A stretch of 64,000 bases of DNA from Maribellus comscasis (GCF_009762775.1 NZ_CP046401.1:6088001-6152000), one strand, 5' to 3'; positions 17,430 through 26,942 are shown, numbered from the stretch's first letter. Made by a program: numbers and translations. Notes: generated by a model not told the origin, from the sequence alone.

Positions 17430-17444
17430 TAGAATGTGTGATTT
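17430..17444 (+). promoter_or_regulatory. Antisense match to the hairpin loops, at the predicted 5' end of the peptide mRNA
   Basis: TAGAATGTGTGATTT is the exact reverse complement of 15 nt in hairpin 1 (14234-14248). The following TTAAGTTT extends an imperfect match to hairpin 2. Both lie in plus-strand transcripts, so the two RNAs could pair. Confidence 0.55.
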
Positions 17445-17472
17445 TTAAGTTTAACGAATTAATTTATTTACG

Positions 17473-17616
17473 ATGAAAAAGATGATTGATAACTCAGTAG
17501 AAAATTTCCAAAGTTTTGATATTTTAAGTGAAGATGAAATGATGCAAGTTCGTGGCGGAGGCGATCCTATACCACCAAAAACTCGCGACAGAGATATTTT
17601 TGATCCAGAAGGATAA
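17473..17616 (+). CDS. 47-residue GG-leader precursor peptide
   Basis: A small gene of 48 codons including the stop. The leader (about residues 1-29) is acidic and helical and ends FDILSEDEMMQVRGG. This fits the LSxxEMxxVxGG leader pattern of double-glycine secreted peptides and Bacteroidetes natural-product precursors. The remaining core of about 17-18 residues (GDPIPPKTRDRDIFDPEG) is Pro/Asp/Arg-rich and has no Cys. An ECF-type promoter lies 46 nt upstream. No C39 peptidase-transporter or modifying enzyme is adjacent; the neighbouring protease is the TPR-CHAT protein. It could be a secreted signal, a toxin or an activator of the CHAT/sigma circuit. Coding status is supported by the leader motif, the start context and the promoter. 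Confidence 0.75.
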   Translation: MKKMIDNSVENFQSFDILSEDEMMQVRGGGDPIPPKTRDRDIFDPEG

Positions 17617-17655
17617 TATACCCTTTTTATTTTCCAAGAATTTGTTTAAATATTT

Positions 17656-18801
17656 TTACTGTTCTGATAATTTACCGCTAAAGAGTAGGTATTTATTATA
17701 ATTGCATTCAAGCGAGCCGTTGTATAGCTTTAATTTTTGAGACGTTTTTAATGCTATTTGTTTTAAACTTGCTGAAGATGCGCTTAATATCCATGCAGTA
17801 CAACCTGCGAATTGATGTTTCAGTCGCTCGCCAATCATAGCATAGAGGCCGTCGAGGTTGCTTGATTTTATGCGTTCACCATAAGGTGGATTAATAATGA
17901 TTACAGCATCTTCTGAAATATCCAAATTCAGATCTTTAAAATCGGTTGTTTCAAATTGAATTTTATTAAAAACCAATGCCCTTCTTGCATTTGTTTGTGC
18001 ATTTAATACATTGCTTTTTGAAATATCAGAAGCATATATTTTATATCTAAAATCTCTTTTATCGGAAGGTTGTTTTACTTTGTCCAATAGCTCCTCATCA
18101 TAGTCCGGCCAATTCTGAAATGCATAATCTTTTCTGAATTTTCCGGCGGGTATATTTTGCGCGATAAAAGCTGCTTCAATTGGTAAAGTCCCGGAACCAC
18201 ACATTGGATCGATAAAATCTGAATTTCCCTTCCACCCGGATAATAAAATCATTCCTGCTGCCAAAACTTCATTTAAAGGAGCATCTCCCTGTATTACTCT
18301 GTAGTTTCTTTTATGTAACGATTCACCCGAACTATCCAATGAAATGGTGCAATTATTTTTATTAATATGCACATTAATTACTATATCCGGAGTTTGAGTG
18401 TCTACATTGGGTCTTTTTCCGGTTTTATCTCTGTAATAATCAGCAATGGCATCTTTTACTTTGAGAGAAGCAAACATTGAATTACGAAATTCCCTTGAAT
18501 TGGAAACTGTGCTGTTTATGACAAAACTTTGATTGATATTAAAGATGTTGTCCCATTTGATTTTTTTACAATACAAATAAAACTGGTCAACATCTTTAAA
18601 TTGAAAAAATTCTATCTCCTTTAGGATTCGTAATGCGGTACGCAAAAAATAATTGGATTTGTATATTATTTCCAAGTCACCTTCATAATGGACTACTCGG
18701 TTACCCGGTTTTATATTCTTGCCTCCAATCTTTTTAATTTCCGATGCCAAAACATTTTCCAGTCCGGAAAAGGTTTTTGCTGTAAGTTTAAAAGTCTTCA
18801 A
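17656..18801 (-). CDS. THUMP-domain RNA guanine-N2 methyltransferase (RlmL-like)
   Basis: The 381-residue protein has an N-terminal THUMP RNA-binding region (about residues 45-155) and a C-terminal class I SAM methyltransferase domain. DPMCGSGTLPIEAA is the SAM-binding loop, and INPPYGERI is the NPPY catalytic motif of N2-guanine methyltransferases. The length equals the N-terminal half of E. coli RlmL, which modifies 23S rRNA G2445. A tRNA target (Trm14-like) is possible. It ends 20 nt before the serine acetyltransferase gene on the same strand. Confidence 0.88.
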   Translation of the reverse strand: MKTFKLTAKTFSGLENVLASEIKKIGGKNIKPGNRVVHYEGDLEIIYKSNYFLRTALRILKEIEFFQFKDVDQFYLYCKKIKWDNIFNINQSFVINSTVSNSREFRNSMFASLKVKDAIADYYRDKTGKRPNVDTQTPDIVINVHINKNNCTISLDSSGESLHKRNYRVIQGDAPLNEVLAAGMILLSGWKGNSDFIDPMCGSGTLPIEAAFIAQNIPAGKFRKDYAFQNWPDYDEELLDKVKQPSDKRDFRYKIYASDISKSNVLNAQTNARRALVFNKIQFETTDFKDLNLDISEDAVIIINPPYGERIKSSNLDGLYAMIGERLKHQFAGCTAWILSASSASLKQIALKTSQKLKLYNGSLECNYNKYLLFSGKLSEQ

Positions 18802-18821
18802 AAGGTTTTGTTTTTATTTGA

Positions 18822-19748
18822 TTAAATTCCAGCACCGTCGGCAAAAGTTGTTTCTTTGGGACGTGACTGTATAACTTTAGATTCTGGTGGCAAATCGCGT
18901 GTAACCCAAACATTACCTCCGATAACCGAACCCTTTCCAATAGTCACTCTTCCCAGAATAGTTGCTCCGGCATAAATAACTACATCATCTTCAACAATAG
19001 GATGGCGTGGAATTCCTTTTATGGGATTTCCATTTTCATCCAGCGGAAAGCTTTTGGCACCTAAAGTTACTCCCTGATAGATTTTGACATTTTTGCCTAA
19101 AATACAAGTTGATCCAATTACAACACCGGTACCGTGATCAATGGTAAAAGACTCGCCAATCTGCGCACGTGGATGGATATCAATTCCGGTTTCACTATGG
19201 GCCATTTCAGAAATAAAACGAGGGATTAACGGAACGTCAAATTCAAGTAACTTATTCGCCATCCTGTAGTTTGTAATAGCGCGTATGGCCGGGTAACAAA
19301 AAATGACTTCGCCGCGGTTTCTTGCTGCCGGGTCGTTTAGATAGGTTGCTTCAACATCAGCCACCAGTTTGCGTCTCATTTCAGGCAGATACTCGATAAA
19401 ATCCATGGCAATATGTTTTGCCATGTCTGAATGTTTTTCAACTTTGTTTGCTTTCTCATCTTCACACTCAAAACACATCCCGGCCAATATTTCCCGGCTG
19501 AGCAATTCATATAATTCGTCTATGTATACTCCCATATAATGTGTTGTTGTATTGGGACGCAGAGAGGTGTTGCCAAAATACCCGGGAAAAATTATTTCAC
19601 GAACCATTTCGATTACTTTGCTCAGTGATTTTTTTGAAGGTAATGGTTCGCCCAAACGGTGTTCATGACAAACCTTATCATATGAAAACGGATCACTGAG
19701 TTTTTGAATGGTATGAGTTATTTTTGATTCTAATTCTTTTGTTGTCAT
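18822..19748 (-). CDS. cysE: Serine O-acetyltransferase (EpsC/CysE type)
   Basis: The 308-residue cytoplasmic enzyme has a helical N-terminal domain and a left-handed beta-helix of hexapeptide repeats (about 190-290). SIDHGTGVVIG carries the catalytic Asp-His pair, and QGVTLGAKSFP is also conserved. It makes O-acetylserine from serine and acetyl-CoA, the first step of cysteine synthesis. The long N-terminal region matches the Bacteroidetes EpsC group. The partner cysteine synthase is not in the window. Confidence 0.9.
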   Translation of the reverse strand: MTTKELESKITHTIQKLSDPFSYDKVCHEHRLGEPLPSKKSLSKVIEMVREIIFPGYFGNTSLRPNTTTHYMGVYIDELYELLSREILAGMCFECEDEKANKVEKHSDMAKHIAMDFIEYLPEMRRKLVADVEATYLNDPAARNRGEVIFCYPAIRAITNYRMANKLLEFDVPLIPRFISEMAHSETGIDIHPRAQIGESFTIDHGTGVVIGSTCILGKNVKIYQGVTLGAKSFPLDENGNPIKGIPRHPIVEDDVVIYAGATILGRVTIGKGSVIGGNVWVTRDLPPESKVIQSRPKETTFADGAGI

Positions 19749-19836
19749 AATTTTGATAAGATTCCTGGAATTTCAGAATTTAAATTTACAATATTCAATT
19801 CTAAAACATATAGATGTGGGCATGGTTTTAAATTAT

Positions 19837-20349
19837 TCACATAAATTTTAAAAAATGCAAGGCATTTTTAAGTCTTTTTTCGTCATATCCTGATACAACT
19901 TTATAATTAAAGTTGTAGTATTCAATTTGTTTCAAATAGTTTTTTTGAAGTATCTCCCTGTTTTCTCCTCCATTTTCACGAACGGGATCGGGAATCCAGG
20001 GTAAGTCGGTATCACAAACCAGGAAAAGGTCGATTTTTGTTTTTTGAATTTCGTTTTCAATCCACTCCGGGACCTTTTTAAAAACAACTTCAAACCATGT
20101 TTTTGTAATAATAAGCCAGGTGTCTACAAATAAAAAAGGATAATTTGAGTTTGAAAACTGGTGTAATAATTCAACCTGTTTTTTTGCAATTATTTCAACG
20201 TCACGATAGTTGTAGTTCCGGTCGATATTTTCAATATATTCCCGTGCAATTTCAGGAATGAAAGGTACCTTGAAATATTTTGCCAACGATTCCGTTAAAA
20301 CACTTTTTCCTGTCGATTCGGCCCCGGTTATGACTATTATTTTAGGCAA
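19837..20349 (-). CDS. nadR: NadR-type nicotinamide riboside kinase
   Basis: The 170-residue P-loop protein (Walker A GAESTGKS at residues 9-16) matches the kinase domain of NadR, without the adenylyltransferase and repressor domains. It would phosphorylate nicotinamide riboside to NMN. It overlaps pnuC by 8 nt, so uptake and phosphorylation are coupled. The symbol is used in the loose sense for the stand-alone kinase domain. Confidence 0.85.
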   Translation of the reverse strand: MPKIIVITGAESTGKSVLTESLAKYFKVPFIPEIAREYIENIDRNYNYRDVEIIAKKQVELLHQFSNSNYPFLFVDTWLIITKTWFEVVFKKVPEWIENEIQKTKIDLFLVCDTDLPWIPDPVRENGGENREILQKNYLKQIEYYNFNYKVVSGYDEKRLKNALHFLKFM

Positions 20350-20953
20350 ATTGTTTAACTTTTTGATGATTTAGATCTTTTTTCCACTGGTAATAACCTA
20401 CAGCAGCCATTACAGTGTACACAACAAACAGCACCGCAGTTGCCCATAAATTTTTATATACATATAATACTGATGAAAATAAATCTACAAAAACCCATAT
20501 TAACCAGTGCTCCATGTATTTTCTTGCCAGCATCCAGGTGGCGACAATACTTAACGCGGTTGTAAATGAGTCCATAAAAGGAACGTCTGAATCGGTAAAT
20601 TTTATCAGGATAAACAAAATGACGAAATAAATAATTATCGTTGCCACACTCAATTTCAGCCATAAGCGATTAGGTGTTTTTTTTACCGGGACATTGTTGT
20701 CATCACCTGTTGCACCTTTCAGCCAATAATACCAGCCGTATATACTAATCACTACATAATATACCTGCAATCCCATATCGGCATAAAATTTTGATTGAAA
20801 AAAAACGACAACGTATAAAACTGATGTCAGCAAACCAGTGGGCCAGGTTAAAACATTTTGTTTTATCGAAAAGATAATGTATAAAACACCAAGAATGGCT
20901 CCCAGTACTTCAATTTTGTTGCCCAAGAGCCATTCCAGAAAATTATTAAGCAT
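20342..20953 (-). CDS. pnuC: Nicotinamide riboside transporter PnuC
   Basis: The 203-residue inner-membrane protein has about seven helices and the PnuC signature WLLGNKIEVLGAILG at the N-terminus and QVYYVVISIYGWYYWLKG in the middle. It mediates nicotinamide riboside uptake, trapped by the downstream kinase. The gene starts 6 nt after the S41 peptidase stop, suggesting one transcript for all three. Confidence 0.92.
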   Translation of the reverse strand: MLNNFLEWLLGNKIEVLGAILGVLYIIFSIKQNVLTWPTGLLTSVLYVVVFFQSKFYADMGLQVYYVVISIYGWYYWLKGATGDDNNVPVKKTPNRLWLKLSVATIIIYFVILFILIKFTDSDVPFMDSFTTALSIVATWMLARKYMEHWLIWVFVDLFSSVLYVYKNLWATAVLFVVYTVMAAVGYYQWKKDLNHQKVKQFA

Positions 20954-20959
20954 AATTTA

Positions 20960-22582
20960 TCAATCTTTCGAGACAAGCAGGTTGTTGTATTCGTTTTGGT
21001 TTTGAATCACTTCAAGAGCCTTTAAAATACCTTCATCGTCAGCATAATAAACCCTGTAAAATTCATTTCTGGAAAATAAATCACGGGCAATTAATGCTTT
21101 TATCTCTTTTCTCATCGAGTCTAAAGTGAACTCCAGGCTTTCTTCATCTTTTTCTATTCCATCGTTTTCACCATTTTGCACAATTTGCTCAATCATTTCA
21201 TCGCTTATTGAAAAACTGGTATTGAATGCTTCAAAATCAGCGTTCTCTTCTTCCAGTTGAGTCCTGTGTTTGTCGATATAATCCAAAACATAATTATAAA
21301 CAATGTTATTTCTTCTCAACTGGTTAAAATAGCGATAATGTGAAGATGTATCCATGGGCACAAAAATATCGGGAATAATACCACCACCACCATAAACTGG
21401 ACGACTGTTTACCAGTGTCTTGTATTCCAGAGAGTCTTCTATTGAAATGCTGTCAGCACTAAACATTTCGCCATTGGTTAACCGTGTTTGATAATCGTGG
21501 CGATATTCAGTAATTCCGTGTTCGTAGGGCTTTTGAATACAACGACCACTCGGCGTATAGTAATGTGCTGTTGTTAAGCGTACCATCGAGCCATCCGTCA
21601 AAAAGAAGGGCTTCTGAACCAAACCCTTTCCAAAGGATCGGCGCCCGATAATTACACCTCTGTCCCAGTCCTGAACAGCTCCCGAGACAATCTCACTTGC
21701 CGAAGCGGAGGATTCATCAACCAAAACGACCAGATTACCCTCTTCAAACATCCCCATCGAAGTTGCTTTGTATTCTCTTCTCGGTTCGTTGGAACCGTCA
21801 GTAAAAACAACCATTTTGTTGTTTTTCAGAAACTGGTCGGAGATTTCAATGGCTGTTTTGAGGTACCCCCCTCCATTCCCCCTTAAATCCAGCACAAGAT
21901 TCTCCATGCTTTGAGTCCGCAGTTCTTTCATCGCGTCTACAAATTCCTCAGTTGTCGTTGCTGAAAATTTATTGAGTTTTATGTAACCAGTTGATTCGTC
22001 AAGCATGTAGGATGCATCTAGACTATAAATCGGAATTTTATCACGAACAATGGTAAAATCCAGTAAATCTTTTTCCTGCTTACGTAGTACTTTTAATTCA
22101 ACAGTTGTTCCTTTTTTTCCACGTAATAAATCAAAAACATCGCTGTTTTTTAAACCAATACCGGCGATGTCTTTTCCGTCAACTTCCACAATACGGTCTC
22201 CGGCTCTGAGACCAACTTTTTCTGAAGGCCCCCCGGGGATAGTGGTCGTTACCAGTAATGTGTCTTTAAAAACATTAAATGAAATCCCGATTCCTTCAAA
22301 ATTTCCTTTTAAGGGCTCGTTCATTTTTTCTACTTCCTCCCTGGATATGTAGACCGAATGAGGATCTAATTCTCCGAGCAGGCTGACAATTGCTTTTTCC
22401 GTTAGTTCGTCAACATTTGCGCTGTCAACATAATATCCGTCAACGAGCCGCAATAACCTTCCAAACTTTAGCTGGTTTTTTTGAACTTCTTCCTGCGCTT
22501 TTATAAGATCAGGAGACAGGATCAAAAAAGCAAAAAACAATGTGATGACTATTTGAGAAACGTATCTGTTTTTTTTCTGCAT
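20960..22582 (-). CDS. C-terminal processing peptidase, S41 family
   Basis: The 540-residue exported protein (signal ending near IKAQ) has a PDZ domain (about 90-175, GDRIVEVDGKDI) followed by the S41 tail-specific protease core. VDESSASASEIVSGA carries the nucleophile Ser, and GRRSFGKGLVQ the general-base Lys. It cleaves periplasmic proteins near their C-termini. The extra region of about 140 residues after the core is typical for Bacteroidetes members. Confidence 0.92.
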   Translation of the reverse strand: MQKKNRYVSQIVITLFFAFLILSPDLIKAQEEVQKNQLKFGRLLRLVDGYYVDSANVDELTEKAIVSLLGELDPHSVYISREEVEKMNEPLKGNFEGIGISFNVFKDTLLVTTTIPGGPSEKVGLRAGDRIVEVDGKDIAGIGLKNSDVFDLLRGKKGTTVELKVLRKQEKDLLDFTIVRDKIPIYSLDASYMLDESTGYIKLNKFSATTTEEFVDAMKELRTQSMENLVLDLRGNGGGYLKTAIEISDQFLKNNKMVVFTDGSNEPRREYKATSMGMFEEGNLVVLVDESSASASEIVSGAVQDWDRGVIIGRRSFGKGLVQKPFFLTDGSMVRLTTAHYYTPSGRCIQKPYEHGITEYRHDYQTRLTNGEMFSADSISIEDSLEYKTLVNSRPVYGGGGIIPDIFVPMDTSSHYRYFNQLRRNNIVYNYVLDYIDKHRTQLEEENADFEAFNTSFSISDEMIEQIVQNGENDGIEKDEESLEFTLDSMRKEIKALIARDLFSRNEFYRVYYADDEGILKALEVIQNQNEYNNLLVSKD

Positions 22583-22685
22583 GACAATGGTTTTAATGTT
22601 ATTCTCTTACTAATTTTCCGGAATAAATTCCAAACCTTATTTATTAGAATTTATTATTGGAAAACAGTGATTACAACAGCAACAA

Positions 22686-24215
22686 TCATTCCCATTCAAT
22701 TGTTGCCGGTGGTTTTGAACTAATATCGTAAACAACACGGTTTATACCACGAACTTTGTTTATGATTTCGTTTGACATTTTTGCCAAAAAATCATAGGGC
22801 AGATGAACCCAGTCGGCCGTCATCCCGTCGGTTGAGGTAACAGCGCGGAGTGCAACCGTATTTTCGTAAGTCCTTTCATCGCCCATTACACCAACCGATT
22901 GAATGGGCAATAAAATAACAGCAGCTTGCCATACTTCATCATACAAACCCCAGTTTTTTAATCCGTTTATAAAAATGGAATCCGCCTCCTGAAGCATTCT
23001 CACTTTATCCGGAGTAACATCACCCAAAATGCGAATTCCCAACCCTGGTCCCGGGAAGGGGTGGCGCCCGAGCAATTCTTTTTTTATTCTCAACGCTTTT
23101 CCTACACGCCGCACTTCATCTTTAAAAAGCAGACGCAAAGGCTCTGCTACTTTCAGGTTCATTTTTTCCGGCAAGCCACCTACATTATGGTGCGATTTTA
23201 TTGTTGCCGATGGGCCGTTTACCGAAACTGATTCAATTACATCAGGATAAATGGTACCCTGAGCCAGCCATTTTACATTTTGGATTTTGTGTGCTTCAAC
23301 ATCAAAAACTTCTATAAAATTCCGGCCAATCACTTTTCTTTTTTGTTCCGGTTCTGTGATTCCTTTTAAATCATCCCAGAATTTTTGTTTTGCATCTACA
23401 CCAATTACGTTGAGGCCCATATCTTTATAGGAATGCAAAACATCTTCAAACTCATTTTTTCGCAATAACCCGTTATCTACAAAAATGCAGGTTAAATTAT
23501 CGCCAATTGCTTTATTAAGCAAAACTCCGGCAACCGATGAATCGACACCGCCCGACAAGCCTAAAACAACTTTATCGTTGCCTAGTTTTGCCTTCAGCTC
23601 ATTCACTGTGGTTTCAATAAAAGAATCGGGTGTCCAGTTCTGCTCACAACCACAAATGTCGGTTACAAAGTTGCTGAGCAACTGTTTTCCTTCAGTTGTG
23701 TGGTAAACTTCAGGATGAAACTGGATGGCGTATGTTTTTTCATCATCGATTTTGTAAGCCGCAAAATTTACATCTTCGGTTGATGCTATAACTTTATAGT
23801 TCTTTGGAAGTTTTACGATAGTATCTCCGTGCGACATCCAAACTTGTGTGTGTAGAGAGATGTCTTTAAAAAGGTCGCTGTCGTGGTCGATGAATCCCAG
23901 TTTGGCACGACCATATTCACGCGAGTCGGAAGGAGCAACTTCACCACCAAAAAAATGAGCCATATATTGTGCACCATAGCAAACACCCAAAACAGGTAGT
24001 TTTCCCTTTATTTTTGATAAATCGGGGCGTGGGGCATCTTTGTCTCTTACTGAAAAAGGACTTCCTGACAAAACAACTCCTTTTACACTTTCATCAATAT
24101 CGGGAAAATGATTAAAAGGATGTATTTCGCAATACACATTCAATTCACGAATTTTCCGTCCGATAAGCTGCGTATACTGCGAGCCAAAATCAAGAATGAT
24201 TATTTTTTCCTGCAT
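22686..24215 (-). CDS. guaA: GMP synthase (glutamine-hydrolysing)
   Basis: The 509-residue enzyme has an N-terminal class I glutamine amidotransferase (nucleophile Cys in [10 protein letters not shown]; His/Glu in QFHPEV), an ATP-pyrophosphatase domain ([13 protein letters not shown]) and the C-terminal dimerisation domain ending in PPATIEWE. It converts XMP to GMP in the cytoplasm. Length and all motifs are as expected, and it is transcribed alone. Confidence 0.97.
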   Translation of the reverse strand: MQEKIIILDFGSQYTQLIGRKIRELNVYCEIHPFNHFPDIDESVKGVVLSGSPFSVRDKDAPRPDLSKIKGKLPVLGVCYGAQYMAHFFGGEVAPSDSREYGRAKLGFIDHDSDLFKDISLHTQVWMSHGDTIVKLPKNYKVIASTEDVNFAAYKIDDEKTYAIQFHPEVYHTTEGKQLLSNFVTDICGCEQNWTPDSFIETTVNELKAKLGNDKVVLGLSGGVDSSVAGVLLNKAIGDNLTCIFVDNGLLRKNEFEDVLHSYKDMGLNVIGVDAKQKFWDDLKGITEPEQKRKVIGRNFIEVFDVEAHKIQNVKWLAQGTIYPDVIESVSVNGPSATIKSHHNVGGLPEKMNLKVAEPLRLLFKDEVRRVGKALRIKKELLGRHPFPGPGLGIRILGDVTPDKVRMLQEADSIFINGLKNWGLYDEVWQAAVILLPIQSVGVMGDERTYENTVALRAVTSTDGMTADWVHLPYDFLAKMSNEIINKVRGINRVVYDISSKPPATIEWE

Positions 24216-24255
24216 TTAATATTTATTTTTAGTAGTGAAAACCCACTTTAAAGAG

Positions 24256-24263
24256 CAAAAATA
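24256..24263 (-). promoter_or_regulatory. -7 box for guaA
   Basis: The minus strand reads TATTTTTG (TAnnTTTG consensus), 40 nt before the guaA ATG. Confidence 0.45.
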
Positions 24264-24406
24264 GAAATAACAAAGTAAAACTTTTGAAATATTTTACAAA
24301 AAGAACAATTCTTAACAGCTGAAAAATAAAAATAGAATATGAAACAAAGACCATAAAATTAATTTCAAATAGAAACGTTTAAAAACAAACGTTGATCAAT
24401 AATTGT

Positions 24407-24414
24407 TAAATTTG
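24407..24414 (+). promoter_or_regulatory. -7 box for the LysM-PBP1 gene
   Basis: TAAATTTG matches TAnnTTTG, 26 nt before the ATG at 24441. Confidence 0.45.
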
Positions 24415-24440
24415 ACCCAATTTTAAAATCCGATAATTCG

Positions 24441-26942
24441 ATGAAGATTTCTCAGATAGTAGTTTTATTTCTGGTTATTTTAGCTTTTCCGTTTCTTTTG
24501 GGAGCACAGCAACTGAAAGAAAATGAGGTTGTTGTTATCAGCGGAGAGAAGTATATTTTGCATCAGGTACGTACTGGTGAAACCATTTTCTCTATTTCTC
24601 AACATTTTGAGGTTGACGATTCGGAATTGATCCGAATAAATCCAAAGATTAAACAAGGTTTAAAAATAGGTGATATTATTAAAATACCTTTTACTGAAGG
24701 TGTCGATTTGGCCAACGAACCGGTATACAAAAAAGGCGATCCTACAAGCTTTGAGTTTCATACCATAGAATCAAGAAGTGAAACTCCCTACTTTATTGCC
24801 AAAAGCTATGGAATAACCATTGAAGAATTGTATGCTTATAATCCGGAGGTGAAAAAATTTCGAAAAGGCACGCGGCTTCGAATACCGCTTTGGGAAGAAA
24901 AAGCGATTGCAGAGCAAGAACCTGTTGGTAAAAACGAGCCCGTTTTATTAGAAACAGAGTCTTCACGGTCCAATGATCTTATTACTCACACGGTAAAATC
25001 AGGGGAAACTCTTTACTCGATTGCCAGACAATACAATGTTACCGAAAGTGAAATTTTATTTTATAATCCTGATGCCCGCCAGTTAAAAGCAGGAACAAAA
25101 ATTTATCTGCCAAAATCAGTAACGGAAAATACAACAAGTGCGCCGGTTTTGGAACAAAGTAGCAAAGTAGCCAATTATTTTGAGCATATTATTGAATCGG
25201 GAGAAACCTTATGGGGAATTACAAGGAAATATGATGTAAGTGAAAATGAATTGCAGGCATTAAATCCTTTTTTAGCCGATGGTTTTCCGGCTGGAGCTGT
25301 TTTAAAAGTTCCGGCGAAAGACGCTGAGGCAAAAAATATTCAACCGGTAAATGAAGATGCTTTTATTAAGCATGAAGTTGAGAAAGGAGAGACATTGTAT
25401 GGATTGTCTGCTAAATATGATATTAAAATTCCGGAGATTAAAAAATACAATCCTGTCCTGGAAACAAGAAATCTCTTGCGTGGAGAGACCGTTTTGATAC
25501 CGCGAAGACCTGAACCTGAGATAACAGAATTTATGGCAGAAAGGAAGGCTGACGTTGAATCAGTGCAGGAGGTTGAAAATAAAGAGACTCCGGGAGAATT
25601 GCTCACCACACCGGATTATTATGATGTAAAAATTCCCTCGGAGCTTCCCGTCGCAGTTCCTGAATCGTGTCAGCCGCGACAAACATCCTGGAATTCGTTT
25701 GAAACCTATCAGATTGCTTTATTTCTTCCTTTGTTTCAGGAAGCAAATGATACGCTGAATAAGGTGACTGAATTTCCGGATTCAGATAGTTTACTGCTGG
25801 AAAATGAAGAAATTACAGACGATGTAGTTGCTGCATCCGAGCTGGATACTTTTGTTGAAGAAGTGGTTAAAGAAGATATGTTTATCGGATTCTACCGGGG
25901 AAGTGAAAATTTTGTTCAGTTTTACGAAGGTGTGTTGCTTGCTGTTGATTCGATGCAGCAGGCAGGGATGAATATTGAATTAAAAGTTTTTGACACACAG
26001 CAAAATGCCGACTCGGTTCGAAAGGCAGTTTATTCCCACGATTTTTTAGAGACAGATTTAATCATTGGTCCGGTGTTTCCAAACATTCAAAATGATGTTG
26101 CGGATATTGCCGCAAAAAATCGTATTCCGATGGTTTCTCCACTTTCGGCACAGACAAATAAAAAACAGAATAATCCGTATTATTACCAGGTGAATCCCGA
26201 CCGTGATTATCTTGCAGTTAAAACCGCAGAATTGGTGGCCGAGGAATATTTTAACAGTAATTTTATTGTTTTCCGAACCAGTAACTACCAGGGAACAGCT
26301 GAAGGAAGACTGGTAGAACTTATTCAGGAAAAACTTTACAATTCTGGTTTTATGGGAAAATCGGCCGGAGTGAGTTTTAGTGTTTACGATTTTGAACACG
26401 ACGGGCCCTTTGGTTTGCGACGGATTCTTTCACACAACAAAGAAAATGTTATTTATATCCCGTCGTCAGTGGAGGGAGAGTTAAGTATTGGCATTTCAAA
26501 TATCAATAACCTCGCTGATGAATATTCCATTACCCTGATTGGAACAAGTCGTTTCCCGCAATATGAAAGTATTCAGATTGACTATTTTCATAATTTAAAA
26601 ATGGAATATGTTTCACCCTACTGGGTGGATTATAAAAAACCGTCGACAATAAATTTTATTGAGAAATTTAAATCAAATTTTTATACCGAGCCTGATAATT
26701 TCGGAATTCAGGGTTACGACGTTACTTTTTATTTTTTGAATGCGTTAAAAAACTACGGAAACGATTTTCGCGACTGTTTGCCTTATTTGCAGGTAGATTT
26801 AATCCAGGGTAACTACCAGTTTGAAAAAGTATCGCAGTTTGGGGGATACATGAATCAGGGAGTCTCTGTAATTTCCTATCAACGCAATTTCGATGTAGTG
26901 AGGAAAAGGGTAGAGGGGCAGTTGCATTTGGCAACAAATTAA
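24441..26942 (+). CDS. Five-LysM protein fused to a periplasmic-binding-protein (PBP1) fold
   Basis: The 833-residue exported protein (signal ending near LLGAQ) has five LysM modules. They lie at about residues 33-80, 110-153, 180-225, 247-292 and 310-356, each starting with a TGE/SGE or related turn. The second is degenerate. After a linker, residues of about 425-825 resemble a type 1 periplasmic-binding protein (ALFLPLF at the start; IIGPVFPNIQNDVADIAAKNRIPMVSPL). This recalls LpoA, the outer-membrane activator of penicillin-binding protein 1A, which also has a PBP1-like domain. A cell-wall-bound sensor or synthesis activator is therefore plausible (inference). Confidence 0.8.
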   Translation: MKISQIVVLFLVILAFPFLLGAQQLKENEVVVISGEKYILHQVRTGETIFSISQHFEVDDSELIRINPKIKQGLKIGDIIKIPFTEGVDLANEPVYKKGDPTSFEFHTIESRSETPYFIAKSYGITIEELYAYNPEVKKFRKGTRLRIPLWEEKAIAEQEPVGKNEPVLLETESSRSNDLITHTVKSGETLYSIARQYNVTESEILFYNPDARQLKAGTKIYLPKSVTENTTSAPVLEQSSKVANYFEHIIESGETLWGITRKYDVSENELQALNPFLADGFPAGAVLKVPAKDAEAKNIQPVNEDAFIKHEVEKGETLYGLSAKYDIKIPEIKKYNPVLETRNLLRGETVLIPRRPEPEITEFMAERKADVESVQEVENKETPGELLTTPDYYDVKIPSELPVAVPESCQPRQTSWNSFETYQIALFLPLFQEANDTLNKVTEFPDSDSLLLENEEITDDVVAASELDTFVEEVVKEDMFIGFYRGSENFVQFYEGVLLAVDSMQQAGMNIELKVFDTQQNADSVRKAVYSHDFLETDLIIGPVFPNIQNDVADIAAKNRIPMVSPLSAQTNKKQNNPYYYQVNPDRDYLAVKTAELVAEEYFNSNFIVFRTSNYQGTAEGRLVELIQEKLYNSGFMGKSAGVSFSVYDFEHDGPFGLRRILSHNKENVIYIPSSVEGELSIGISNINNLADEYSITLIGTSRFPQYESIQIDYFHNLKMEYVSPYWVDYKKPSTINFIEKFKSNFYTEPDNFGIQGYDVTFYFLNALKNYGNDFRDCLPYLQVDLIQGNYQFEKVSQFGGYMNQGVSVISYQRNFDVVRKRVEGQLHLATN

